DNA of 27,513 nt from Pseudomonadota bacterium. GTDB taxonomy: Bacteria; Myxococcota; Myxococcia; Myxococcales; Myxococcaceae. The translations under genes and the position numbers were made by a program. Numbering within the stretch: the stretch's first letter is position 1; the number at the start of each line of letters is the position of its first letter. Shown here one piece after another: positions 1 through 7,060 of the stretch. The stretch spans positions 1 through 27,513 of the forward strand of contig JAFAAN010000115.1 in the NCBI GenBank assembly GCA_023426545.1, given 5' to 3'. The notes below the pieces were generated by a model. The model had not been told where the DNA came from and made no database searches. It saw only the letters and a program-made list of their open reading frames with translations.

Positions 1-842
1 CGGGGGAGGCCGGCGTTGGCCGGCCCCCGCCCGGGGGCGCCGGACAGCCCGCCGGCCTCCTTCGCCAGCGGGTGCTCGAAGGGACGGGCCAGCGTGGTGT
101 TGGTGGCGATGAGGCCGGCGAGCTTGCTGGCCCGCGCGACGTCCACCACCTCGTCCACGGCCTCGGGGGCGAGGTCCGGAGCAATCTTGAGGAACAGCGG
201 CTTGCCCGGGGCGACGGTGGCCAGGCGCTCCTGCACCGCGCCCAGCAGCTGGGCCAGCTGCTCGGGCTCCTGCAACGTGCGCAGGCCCGGCGTGTTGGGG
301 GACGAGGCGTTGACCACCACGTAGTCACCCAGCGGCGCCAGCGTGTCCACGCACGCCACGTAGTCGTCCACCGCGCGCTCCAGCGGCGTGTCCTTGTTCT
401 TGCCGATGTTCACGCCCAGCGGGCCGGGGCGCCACGCCAGCAGCTTCAGCCGCGCGGCGGCCTCGGCGGCGCCGTGGTTGTTGAAGCCCATCCGGTTGAT
501 GATGGCCCGGTGCTCCGGCAGGCGGAACAGCCGGGGGCTGGGGTTGCCGGGCTGGGGCCGGGGCGTGAGGGTGCCAATCTCCACCGCGGAGAAGCCGCAG
601 GCGAAGAGGCCGTCCACGGCCTCGGCGTCCTTGTCCAGGCCGGCGGCCAGCGCTACGGGGTGGGCGAAGCGCAGGCCCGCCACCTCCACGTCGAGGCCGG
701 GGGCGGCGCCCTCCAGGGCCTTCTCGCGCAGGGACTCACACAGGTCCCGCGAGCGGCCCAGGTAGTGCAGCCCCCTCATTCCGAGCCGGTGAGCGCGCTC
801 GGCCGAGAGCTGGAAGAGCAGCGAGCGGGTGAGTCCGTACAT
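1..842 (-). CDS. pyrD: Dihydroorotate dehydrogenase (quinone), class 2, partial
   Basis: Oxidises dihydroorotate to orotate in de novo pyrimidine synthesis; class 2 enzymes pass electrons to membrane quinone. The ATG is at 842 and about 280 codons are visible before the window edge removes the C-terminus. Visible motifs are AAGLDKDAEAVDG (about 67-79), GTLTPRPQPGNPSPRLFRL (about 90-108), RMGFNNHG (117-124), GVNIGKNKDTP (143-153) and NASSPNTPGLR (178-188). The serine in the SSPNTPGLR loop is the class 2 catalytic base; class 1 enzymes have cysteine there. An amphipathic N-terminal segment precedes the barrel, as in membrane-associated class 2 enzymes. It lies 8 bp downstream of the add stop codon, so the two are probably co-transcribed. 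No strong Shine-Dalgarno is seen, which fits coupling to add. The visible end reads GGLSGAPGRGPANAG, somewhat longer and more Gly/Ala-rich than the usual GGLSGxPL. Confidence 0.93.
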   Translation of the reverse strand, partial: MYGLTRSLLFQLSAERAHRLGMRGLHYLGRSRDLCESLREKALEGAAPGLDVEVAGLRFAHPVALAAGLDKDAEAVDGLFACGFSAVEIGTLTPRPQPGNPSPRLFRLPEHRAIINRMGFNNHGAAEAAARLKLLAWRPGPLGVNIGKNKDTPLERAVDDYVACVDTLAPLGDYVVVNASSPNTPGLRTLQEPEQLAQLLGAVQERLATVAPGKPLFLKIAPDLAPEAVDEVVDVARASKLAGLIATNTTLARPFEHPLAKEAGGLSGAPGRGPANAGLP

Positions 843-850
843 GGGAAGTC

Positions 851-1846
851 TCAGGCGGAGATGAACGAGGCCTCACGGGCCCACGCGAGTGTCTGGTCCA
901 CCTGCTCGGCCGTGAGGATGCCGTTCTGCTCGATGAGGTCGATCTCCCGCCGCATGTCGGTCTCCAGCAGGTAGGGCCCGTCCGTGTTGATGGTGAACTT
1001 CACCTTGCGGTCCCAGAAGGTGCGGATGATGTGGCGCAGCTCCTCCACGCCCTCCACGGCCTTGGTGTGCAGGTTGGACGTGGGGCACAGCTCGAGGACG
1101 ATGTCGCGCTCGCGCAGCACCTTCATCGCGTGCTCGTCGTAGGCGGCGCGGATGCCGTGGCCGATGCGGCGCGGCTGGAGCTTCTCCACCACGGCCATGA
1201 CGCCCTCGGCGCCGGTGCCGCGCGTCTCGCCGGTGTGCACCGTGCATTTGAGCCCGGCGCGGCGCGCCCGCGAGAAGAGCTCCTCGTACTGGGTGACGAC
1301 TTCCGGCCGCAGCTCCATGGCGTTCGTCTCGGTGCCTGCCAGGTCGATGCCGCACACGCCGCGCGAGCGGTACTTGATGGCCTTGTCCACGATGATGCTG
1401 TTGAGCCGGTGGTCGAACTCACGGGCCAGGCAGAAGATGAGGCCCATCTTCACGCCGTACTCCAGCACCGCGCGGTCCATGCCGCGCAGGGCGGCGTGGA
1501 TGATGTGGTCCAGGTCCAGCTCCGAGTTCAGGTTGCGCTTCATCGGGTTGAAGCGCAGCTCCATCTGCGTCACGCGGCTGCCGCGGTACTCCTTGCCGAT
1601 GACCTCGTAGACGGAGCGCTCGATGGCGCTCGGCGAGGACTGGATCTTCTCCGTCCAGGTGTGGAGGATTTTCAGATAGTCGTCCAGGCTGCCCACCTTG
1701 CCCGGCCGGGAGGTGATGAGCTCCACGAAGTCGAAGTAGTTCTTCACCGGGAGCTTGAAGCCCTGCTGGTGGGCGATGGACCAGAGGATGTGGGGCGCCA
1801 CCGCGCCACCCACGTGGATATGCAGGTCAATCAGATCGCGTGCCAT
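851..1846 (-). CDS. add: Adenosine deaminase family protein (divergent)
   Basis: A zinc amidohydrolase of the adenosine/aminodeoxyfutalosine deaminase family, 331 aa, normal length. Visible features are the metal HxH pair (His9, His11 in DLHIHVGGAV), the HTGE motif (His204, catalytic Glu207), RIGHGI (His230), LELCPTSNLHT (252-261) and the metal Asp289 in NTDGP. In typical adenosine deaminases the last motif is NTDDP; here the second Asp, which contacts the purine in characterised enzymes, is Gly290. The substrate could therefore be adenosine or another 6-aminopurine nucleoside. I chose ATG 1846 because homology begins at once (MARDLIDLHIH); the frame is open upstream to 1966, but that part has no family similarity and overlaps the smr gene. 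The gene lies between smr (37 bp) and pyrD (8 bp). The family call is firm; the substrate is not. Confidence 0.85.
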   Translation of the reverse strand: MARDLIDLHIHVGGAVAPHILWSIAHQQGFKLPVKNYFDFVELITSRPGKVGSLDDYLKILHTWTEKIQSSPSAIERSVYEVIGKEYRGSRVTQMELRFNPMKRNLNSELDLDHIIHAALRGMDRAVLEYGVKMGLIFCLAREFDHRLNSIIVDKAIKYRSRGVCGIDLAGTETNAMELRPEVVTQYEELFSRARRAGLKCTVHTGETRGTGAEGVMAVVEKLQPRRIGHGIRAAYDEHAMKVLRERDIVLELCPTSNLHTKAVEGVEELRHIIRTFWDRKVKFTINTDGPYLLETDMRREIDLIEQNGILTAEQVDQTLAWAREASFISA

Positions 1847-1883
1847 GTCGGCATGTATGCACAGTGCCGGGCGCGCGTAAAGG

Positions 1884-2600
1884 CTACCGCCGGAGCAGCA
1901 CGTACACCGCGCCGGCGCCTCCGTCATGGGGGCGTGCGGTCGCGAACGCCAGCACCATCCGGCCAATGCGCTTCTCCGACAGCCAGCCCTTGAGCCGCTC
2001 CTTCAGCACGGGAATCTGGTCCTTGGAGTGCAAACCGCGCCCGTGGACCACCAGCACACAGCGCTTCTTCGCGCGGCGGCTGTCTCCGAGGAAACGCTCC
2101 AGCGCGTCACGGGCCTCCATCTGCGTCTTCCCATGCAGGTCCAGCTGGTCCTGGACGGTGAAGTCCCCCCGGCGCAGCGCGCGCAGCAGGTTCCGGTCGA
2201 TGCCGGGGCCCGCGCCTTCGATGAACTCATCCGTGCCGGAGATGTCGAAGTCCCCCTGTCCGGCGACCAGCTCGGAGAGCTGCGCGAGCGCCTCCGCGTT
2301 CTCGTCGATGATGTCGGGCAGGCGCGGGTTGGGCGTGGGGGCCTCGCCGCGGTGGGTGAGCTGCTGCACGCCGTCCATGGCGGAGTAGAAGAGGGCGGCC
2401 TCGTCCTCCTCGCGGACCTTCGGCGCCTTCGGAGCCCGGGAAGGCGGCGCCGCCGCGGCCTTGCGCGTGGCGGCCTCCGCCGCGGCCTTCTCCTGGGCCG
2501 CCTTCTTCTCCTGGTCCTTCATCACCTGGATGGCTGACTTGAAGGGGTTGTTGGCGAAAGCCGCTTCCTTCTTCTTGGGGCCGTTGCGCTGCTGACTCAT
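1884..2600 (-). CDS. Smr-domain protein (SmrA/SmrB-like endonuclease)
   Basis: 238 aa. The N-terminal third (about 10-65) is Lys/Ala/Glu-rich, low in complexity and probably a charged helix or coiled coil. The C-terminal Smr domain starts near residue 150 with LDLHGKTQMEA (DLHG at 154-157). It continues with HGRGLHSKDQIPVLKERL (186-203) and ends in an AFATARPHDGGAGAVYVLL-type segment. The DLHG and HGRG histidines are the conserved catalytic or RNA-binding positions of the family. Stand-alone proteobacterial Smr proteins such as E. coli SmrB cleave mRNA at collided ribosomes; MutS2 carries the same domain at its C-terminus. There are no MutS2 ATPase motifs here, so it is the stand-alone type. 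It sits between djlA (51 bp upstream) and add (37 bp downstream), probably in one operon. A cytoplasmic location is expected. Confidence 0.85.
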   Translation of the reverse strand: MSQQRNGPKKKEAAFANNPFKSAIQVMKDQEKKAAQEKAAAEAATRKAAAAPPSRAPKAPKVREEDEAALFYSAMDGVQQLTHRGEAPTPNPRLPDIIDENAEALAQLSELVAGQGDFDISGTDEFIEGAGPGIDRNLLRALRRGDFTVQDQLDLHGKTQMEARDALERFLGDSRRAKKRCVLVVHGRGLHSKDQIPVLKERLKGWLSEKRIGRMVLAFATARPHDGGAGAVYVLLRR

Positions 2601-2651
2601 GGCGGGCGGTGCGTCCTCGTCGTGGGCGACTGTGGGGGATGTAACCCGGCG

Positions 2652-3464
2652 TCACAGGCCGCGCAGGCGCCGGATTTCTTCATAGGCGTCGCGGACTTGC
2701 TGGAAGCGGCGGGCGGCCTGTTCGGCGGCCTGACGGCCGAGGTGAGCGGATTTGTCGGGGTGGAACTCGGCGGCGAGCTGCCGGAAGGCGCGCTTCACCT
2801 CGACGTCGGTGGCGTCCGGCGTCAGGCCCAGCGCGGCGTAGTGCTCGTCGTCCACCCCCAGGTGCTGGGCGGCGATGGCGTGCTCGTCGGCTTCGGGGAT
2901 GCCCAGGCCCTCGGCCACCCGGCGCAGCACCTCCCGCTCGGAGCGCTGCATCCCCCCATCCGCGAGAGCCAGCTCGTACAGCGTGTCGAGCAGCCGGTGG
3001 CGCTCGGCGGCGGGGAGCTGGGCCTCGCAGGCGCTCACCGCGGCGTCCAGGGCGGGCGGGCGGGCCAGGAACGCCTTGAGGTGGCGCCGGACGACCTCCA
3101 GGGCCTCGGGCCCGTAGCCGAGCGTCTTCTGGAAGTAGCGGCGCACCACCCGGACCTCGTCGCGGCGGACCTCTCCGTCGGCGTTGGCCACCTCGACGAA
3201 CACGGCGCACAGGTCGCTGGCGAGCTGCTCGTAGGGCTCCGGCTCGCGGGCGGCGGGGCCCGTCGCCTCGTCGTAGGCCAGGGCGTGCAGGGGCGAGAAG
3301 TCGGACAGGGCCTCGGGGTCCTGGGGCGGCATCGCGTTCAGGGAGTCGTAGTAGCGCCCCGCGAAGCCCCCCGCGATGAGGAACAGGACGATGGCCCAGG
3401 GGCTGCCCACGAGCAGGCCCGCCATCAGCCCCAGCATCGCTCCAAGAACTGTTCCTGCGCCCAT
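2652..3464 (-). CDS. djlA: DjlA-like membrane cochaperone (TerB + DnaJ domains)
   Basis: 270 aa with the DjlA order of parts. A glycine-rich hydrophobic membrane anchor spans about residues 3-37. A TerB-like helical domain runs from about 77 to 190 with acidic motifs (NADGEVRRDE, LADGGMQRSE). A C-terminal J domain spans about 207-265 with the HPD tripeptide at 235-237 that stimulates DnaK ATPase. E. coli DjlA is of almost the same length and architecture. The start chosen is ATG 3464, because it places the anchor at the N-terminus. An in-frame upstream start at 3515 would add 17 charged residues and almost reach the divergent folD start. It is transcribed divergently from folD with only 56 bp between them and probably heads the djlA-smr-add-pyrD unit. 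Confidence 0.85.
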   Translation of the reverse strand: MGAGTVLGAMLGLMAGLLVGSPWAIVLFLIAGGFAGRYYDSLNAMPPQDPEALSDFSPLHALAYDEATGPAAREPEPYEQLASDLCAVFVEVANADGEVRRDEVRVVRRYFQKTLGYGPEALEVVRRHLKAFLARPPALDAAVSACEAQLPAAERHRLLDTLYELALADGGMQRSEREVLRRVAEGLGIPEADEHAIAAQHLGVDDEHYAALGLTPDATDVEVKRAFRQLAAEFHPDKSAHLGRQAAEQAARRFQQVRDAYEEIRRLRGL

Positions 3465-3520
3465 GACCGAGGTTCCGCTCCCTTTCCGGCGGGGGAGTTT
3501 CGCATAGAGTGCCACGTCTC

Positions 3521-4369
3521 ATGGCCCAGTTGATTGACGGCAAGGCAGTCGCGGCGCGGGTGCGGTCAGAGGTCAAGGCGCGGGTCGACCGGCTCAAGCG
3601 CGAGCACGGCCTCACGCCGGGCCTGGCGGTGGTGCGCGTGGGCGAGGACCCCGCCTCCAAGGTCTACGTCAACGGGAAGAAGAAGGCCGCGGAGGAGGTG
3701 GGCTTCCACTCGTGGGAGCACCACCCGGGCGCGGACATCTCCCAGGAGGCGCTGCTGGCCCTCGTCCACCAGCTCAACGAGGACCCGGCGGTGCACGGCA
3801 TCCTGGTGCAGCTCCCGCTGCCGAGGCACATCGACCCGGACGTCATCATCGCCGCCGTGAAGCCGGAGAAGGACGTGGACGGCTTCCACCCGCTCAACGC
3901 GGGCAACCTGCTGCTGGGGCGCCCCGCCATCCGCGCGTGCACCCCGTCTGGCGTGATGCGGCTCCTGGAGGAGATTGGCTGCGACCCCGCAGGCAAGCGG
4001 GCCGTCGTGGTGGGGCGCAGCAACATCGTGGGCAAGCCGATGGCGCTAATGCTGCTCCAGAAGAACGCCACGGTGGTTCTCTGCCACAGCAAGAGCGACC
4101 TGCGCCGCGAGGTGGAGGGCGCGGACATCCTGGTGGTGGCCGTGGGCGTGGCCGAGCTGGTCAAGGGCGCGTGGATCCAACCCGGCGCCGTGGTGATCGA
4201 CGTGGGCATGAACCGCAAGCCGGACGGCAAGCTGGTGGGAGACGTGGAGTTCGCGCCGGCCGCCGAGCGCGCCGCATACATCACCCCCGTGCCCGGCGGC
4301 GTGGGGCCCATGACCATCGCGATGTTGATTCGCAACACCCTGGAGGCCGCCGAGCGCACCGTGGCGTGA
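3521..4369 (+). CDS. folD: Bifunctional methylene-THF dehydrogenase / methenyl-THF cyclohydrolase
   Basis: Interconverts 5,10-methylene-THF, 5,10-methenyl-THF and 10-formyl-THF with NADP+, supplying formyl groups for purine and fMet-tRNA synthesis. 282 aa, normal length. The catalytic Tyr49 and Lys53 lie in DPASKVYVNGKKKA, Gln97 in HGILVQLPLP and Asp120 in EKDVDGFHPLN. CTPSGVMRLL follows, then the Rossmann segment VVVGRSNIVGKPMA and the family signature TPVPGGVGPMT near the C-terminus. ATG 3521 aligns with the usual MAxxIDGK start. A GTG at 3509, 12 nt behind a GGGGGAG run, would add four residues and cannot be excluded. It is a single-gene unit: djlA is divergent and the next gene converges with 12 bp between stops. 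With metF and gcvTHP nearby it forms a loose one-carbon neighbourhood. Confidence 0.97.
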   Translation: MAQLIDGKAVAARVRSEVKARVDRLKREHGLTPGLAVVRVGEDPASKVYVNGKKKAAEEVGFHSWEHHPGADISQEALLALVHQLNEDPAVHGILVQLPLPRHIDPDVIIAAVKPEKDVDGFHPLNAGNLLLGRPAIRACTPSGVMRLLEEIGCDPAGKRAVVVGRSNIVGKPMALMLLQKNATVVLCHSKSDLRREVEGADILVVAVGVAELVKGAWIQPGAVVIDVGMNRKPDGKLVGDVEFAPAAERAAYITPVPGGVGPMTIAMLIRNTLEAAERTVA

Positions 4370-4381
4370 CGCGCGCCCCCG

Positions 4382-5194
4382 TTACCGCCGCGTGCCCACC
4401 GTCAGGTAGGCGGTGAGCGTGACGCGCTGGGGCCCCGAGCCCAGCACCGACTGGGCATGCTCGTGCATGGACCAGAGCACCTGCTCCCACCGCGCGCCGA
4501 GCGCCTGCCGGGCCAGCACGGCGGGCGCGCTCGAACGCGTGGTGGCATCCACCATGGCCGCGGTGGTGGGGTAGTCGATGTGGCTCTCCACCTCGTGCAC
4601 CGAGACGCTGGCGAAGCCCGCACCGCTCATCTCCTGGAGGCAGCTCTCGGCGGTCGACAAGGGGATGGGCGCGTCGTCCTTGGATTGCGGGGCGCCGAGC
4701 TGCTCCCAGAGCCGGGCGTACACCGCGCCCAGCTCGGGGGAGCGGTCGAAGGGCGTCCAGCTCGACACGACGGCGCGCCCTCCGGACTTCAGCACCCGGT
4801 GAAGCTCTCCGAAGCCTTGCGCGCGGTCCGGGAAGAACATCAGGCCGAACATGGAGAAGGCCGCGTCGAAGGCGCCCGCGTCGAAGGGCAGCGCCATGCC
4901 GTCTCCCTCCAGGACTTCGAGCCCGAGCCGGGCCTCCGCGGCGCGTACACGCAGGGCCGCGATCATCTCCGGCGAGAAGTCGACCGCCGTCACCCGGGCG
5001 CCGTTGCGCGCGGCCAGCAGCGCGAGCGTGCCCGGGCCCGTGGCGACGTCGACGACGCGCGTGCCCTGGACGACGCCGGCCCGGATGAGCGCGTCCCGGG
5101 AGAACGTCTCGAAGGCGGGCAGCAGCTCGCGCACGTACTCCGGGGCCACGAGGTTCCAGGCCTCGGGTTGGGCAAGGGGGGACACGGCGGACAT
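4382..5194 (-). CDS. Class I SAM-dependent methyltransferase
   Basis: 270 aa with a Rossmann-like methyltransferase fold of the UbiE/Methyltransf_11 type. Motif I is VVDVATGPGTLAL (about 47-59). An acidic ribose-binding Asp follows strand 2 (VTAVDFSPEMI, Asp72). The motif II region is GDGMALPFDAGAFDAAFSMFG, and a motif III-like LHRVLKSGGRAVVSSW lies near 133-148. The substrate cannot be read from sequence. No menaquinone or ubiquinone gene is adjacent, so I do not call it UbiE. ATG 5194 is preceded by AGGAG at a spacing of about 6 nt, which fixes the start. It is monocistronic, convergent with folD (12 bp) and divergent from the histidine kinase across a 342-bp regulatory region holding palindromes and a plausible promoter for this gene. 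Confidence 0.8.
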   Translation of the reverse strand: MSAVSPLAQPEAWNLVAPEYVRELLPAFETFSRDALIRAGVVQGTRVVDVATGPGTLALLAARNGARVTAVDFSPEMIAALRVRAAEARLGLEVLEGDGMALPFDAGAFDAAFSMFGLMFFPDRAQGFGELHRVLKSGGRAVVSSWTPFDRSPELGAVYARLWEQLGAPQSKDDAPIPLSTAESCLQEMSGAGFASVSVHEVESHIDYPTTAAMVDATTRSSAPAVLARQALGARWEQVLWSMHEHAQSVLGSGPQRVTLTAYLTVGTRR

Positions 5195-5310
5195 GGGGGC
5201 TCCTGGGCTGGCGGGCGAGGCGTGGGCCGGGTGGCGCGAGGAGCCTGCACGGCTTGATGGAGGGGCGCAATTTCGTCGCGGCCGGCACCGGGGGTGGTCC
5301 AGGGGCCCCC

Positions 5311-5326
5311 TGTCTCCGCCGTGACA
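5311..5326. promoter_or_regulatory. Palindromic operator candidate TGTC-N8-GACA (site 1)
   Basis: TGTCTCCGCCGTGACA is an inverted repeat of TGTC and GACA with an 8-bp spacer. It shares most of its spacer with site 2 (5424-5439). It overlaps the -10 element and predicted transcription start of the proposed minus-strand methyltransferase promoter, so a bound protein could block it. The half-sites resemble, from memory, the GTGTC-N8-GACAC consensus of the Myxococcus CRP-like regulator MrpC. That link is inference. Confidence 0.45.
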
Positions 5327-5354
5327 TATACGGGAGTGTTCAATTCTTGCTCAA
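5325..5354 (-). promoter_or_regulatory. Putative sigma70-type promoter of the methyltransferase gene
   Basis: Read on the minus strand, TTGAGC (5354-5349) and TATATG (5330-5325) are separated by 18 bp, each matching 4 of 6 consensus bases. Initiation near 5318 would give a leader of about 124 nt before ATG 5194. Palindrome site 1 overlaps the -10 element. Assigned by eye only. Confidence 0.4.
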
Positions 5355-5372
5355 ACCTCGTTGGCGGGGGGG

Positions 5373-5391
5373 CGTGACATTGTGTTTCACG
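5373..5391. promoter_or_regulatory. Inverted repeat CGTGA-N9-TCACG
   Basis: Perfect 5-bp arms (5373-5377 and 5387-5391) around a 9-bp spacer, between the two TGTC-N8-GACA sites. Its left arm is part of the repeated CGTGACAT octamer. The arms resemble CRP-type GTGA/TCAC half-sites, but the spacing is not that of a canonical CRP site. Confidence 0.35.
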
Positions 5392-5423
5392 TCCCCCGCA
5401 ACGAGCCTCCAGGGCGAGTCGCA

Positions 5424-5439
5424 TGTCTCTGTCGTGACA
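5424..5439. promoter_or_regulatory. Palindromic operator candidate TGTC-N8-GACA (site 2)
   Basis: TGTCTCTGTCGTGACA. Including the flanking bases, the arms ATGTC and GACAT form a perfect 5-bp inverted repeat with an 8-bp spacer. The centre lies 113 bp from the centre of site 1 and about 105 bp upstream of the kinase start. If the weak CCGACA/TATGTG promoter is real, the site is centred near -55, a position typical of activators. Confidence 0.45.
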
Positions 5440-5536
5440 TTCTGCTTATTCCGACAAGTTTGGATTGCCAGGGGTATGTGAGGGGTTAGGATGGCGGCTC
5501 ACCGGGGGGGCCGGTCTGGCCGGGGTGAGACAAGGA

Positions 5537-7060
5537 ATGATTGAGCAGGATGTGGGGGCGCCTGTGTTTCGGAGGCGCCTCGGCCATACACGCATGGCGG
5601 ATGTGCGAACGGAAGGGGCCGTGCCAGCGGAGACTTCCGGGAGCACGCCGCGCGGTGGTGAGGTCGGAGTGCTGGAGGCGCGGGTGGACGCGCTGCTGGC
5701 GGAGCACCTGGAGGCGGTGCGCCGCCGGGTGGACGCGCGCTTCGCCGCGTTGATGGTGGGGCAGTGGCTGGTGGCCATCGCCGTGGCGGCGGTGCTGTCG
5801 CCCTTCGCCTGGCAGGGGACCTCGCGCGAGGTCCACCCCCACGTGCACGTGGCCGTGCTGCTGGGCGGGTTGCTGTCGGCCTTTCCCCTGGTGCTGGTCC
5901 GGCTGCGGCCGGGAGACGAGTCCACCCGGCACGTGGTGGCGGTGGCGCAGATGCTGTGGGCCGCGCTCTTCATCCACCTGACGGGGGGGCGCATCGAGAC
6001 GCACTTCTACGTCTTCGGCTCGCTGGCCTTCCTGGCCTTCTACCGGGACCCGGCGGTGATGGCCACGGCCACCGTGACGGCGGTGCTGGAGCACTGCCTG
6101 CGGGGCATCTGGTGGCCGGAGTCCATCTTCGGCGTGTCCAACCCCGCGTGGTGGCGCTTCCTGGAGCACTCCTTCTGGATGGTGTTCGTCAATGGGGTGC
6201 TGGTGATTGCGTGCCGCGAGACGCTGGGGGAGATGCGGCGCGTGGCGGTGCAGCAGGTGCTGCTGGAGGGGGCCTATGCGAACGAGCGCGTGGACCATGA
6301 GCATGCGCTGGCGCGCGTGCGGCGCGAGCTGAGCTCCTACCGCGAGCAGGCGGCGCGGGTGGAGAAGCTGGCGGCGGTGGGGCGCCTGATGGCCACGGTG
6401 AGCCACGAGCTGCGCAACCCATTGGCCGCGGCGCGCACCGCCAACGCGGTGGTGGTTCGTCAGCTGCGCAAGCTGGACGCGACGCTGGCGGACCCGCGCC
6501 TGCAACGCTTCCTGGCCATCATCGAGCGCGAGCTGGCGGTGTGCTCGCGCATCTCCTCGGAGCTGCTGGACTTCGCGCGCGAGCGTCCGCTGGCGCTGCG
6601 GCCCTGCTCGCTGCACTCGCTGATGGAGGAGGTGCTCGACGTGGTGCCTCGCCGCGAAGGCGTGCGCATCGTCAACAACGTCCCGGAGCGCATGGACATG
6701 CCCTGGGTGGACCGCGAGCTGCTGCGCCAGGTGCTCATCAACCTGGTGCAGAACGCGGTGGAGGCGATGCCGCAGGGGCGCGCCGGGCGGGTGGACGTGA
6801 GCGCGGAGGGGGGCGGCGGCAGCCCCTTCATCATCCGCGTGTCCGACAACGGCATGGGGATTCCGGAGTCCATGCGGGAGCGCATCTTCGAGCCGCTCTT
6901 CACCACCAAGCCAGCGGGCACGGGCCTGGGCCTGTCGGTGGTGGCCAGCTCGGTGCGGCAGCACGGCGGCACCCTGCGGGTGGAGAGCCGGGAAGGGGAG
7001 GGCAGCGTCTTCACCCTCTGCCTCCCCGAAGGCAGCCCCGGGGCCGAGGTGGCCGTCTAG
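5537..7060 (+). CDS. Orphan membrane sensor histidine kinase
   Basis: 507 aa. The N-terminal half (about 70-230) is hydrophobic with roughly six membrane segments, including the striking stretch LTGGRIETHFYVFGSLAFLA (148-167). I recall similar segments in other bacterial kinases, but know of no ligand. A helical, charged linker (230-275) leads to a HisKA domain with the phosphoacceptor His290 (MATVSHELRNPLAAAR). The HATPase domain follows with N box LINLVQNAVEAMP (400-412), DNGMGIP, FEPLFTTK and GTGLGLSVV. No response regulator or receiver domain is nearby, so the partner is unknown. Start choice is uncertain. ATG 5537 directly follows an AAGGA; ATG 5594 and a TTG at 5465 are in frame, and none has ideal spacing. 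The 3' end overlaps the convergent DUF2378 stop by 3 bp. Confidence 0.9.
   Translation: MIEQDVGAPVFRRRLGHTRMADVRTEGAVPAETSGSTPRGGEVGVLEARVDALLAEHLEAVRRRVDARFAALMVGQWLVAIAVAAVLSPFAWQGTSREVHPHVHVAVLLGGLLSAFPLVLVRLRPGDESTRHVVAVAQMLWAALFIHLTGGRIETHFYVFGSLAFLAFYRDPAVMATATVTAVLEHCLRGIWWPESIFGVSNPAWWRFLEHSFWMVFVNGVLVIACRETLGEMRRVAVQQVLLEGAYANERVDHEHALARVRRELSSYREQAARVEKLAAVGRLMATVSHELRNPLAAARTANAVVVRQLRKLDATLADPRLQRFLAIIERELAVCSRISSELLDFARERPLALRPCSLHSLMEEVLDVVPRREGVRIVNNVPERMDMPWVDRELLRQVLINLVQNAVEAMPQGRAGRVDVSAEGGGGSPFIIRVSDNGMGIPESMRERIFEPLFTTKPAGTGLGLSVVASSVRQHGGTLRVESREGEGSVFTLCLPEGSPGAEVAV

Larger units (their letters stand above)
5195..5536. promoter_or_regulatory. Divergent regulatory region, methyltransferase / histidine kinase
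   Basis: 342 bp without a convincing ORF on either strand, and visibly richer in A/T from about 5320 to 5480 than its surroundings. The octamer CGTGACAT occurs three times on the plus strand (5320-5327, 5373-5380, 5433-5440). The first and third lie inside TGTC-N8-GACA palindromes; the middle one is part of a CGTGA-N9-TCACG inverted repeat. This arrangement suggests binding of a dimeric regulator, possibly of CRP/FNR type, between two divergent signalling or metabolic genes. For the kinase, a weak -35/-10 pair (CCGACA at 5451-5456, TATGTG at 5475-5480, spacer 18) is possible but far from consensus. Confidence 0.6.

Noticed and set aside
1847..1966. Longer start for the adenosine deaminase
   Set aside because: The extra 40 residues have no family similarity and overlap the end of the smr gene; homology starts at ATG 1846.
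2622..3533. 303-codon plus-strand ORF antisense to djlA
   Set aside because: Low-complexity Gly/Val/Leu/Arg translation, no motif; shadow of the DjlA-like gene with its intact J domain.
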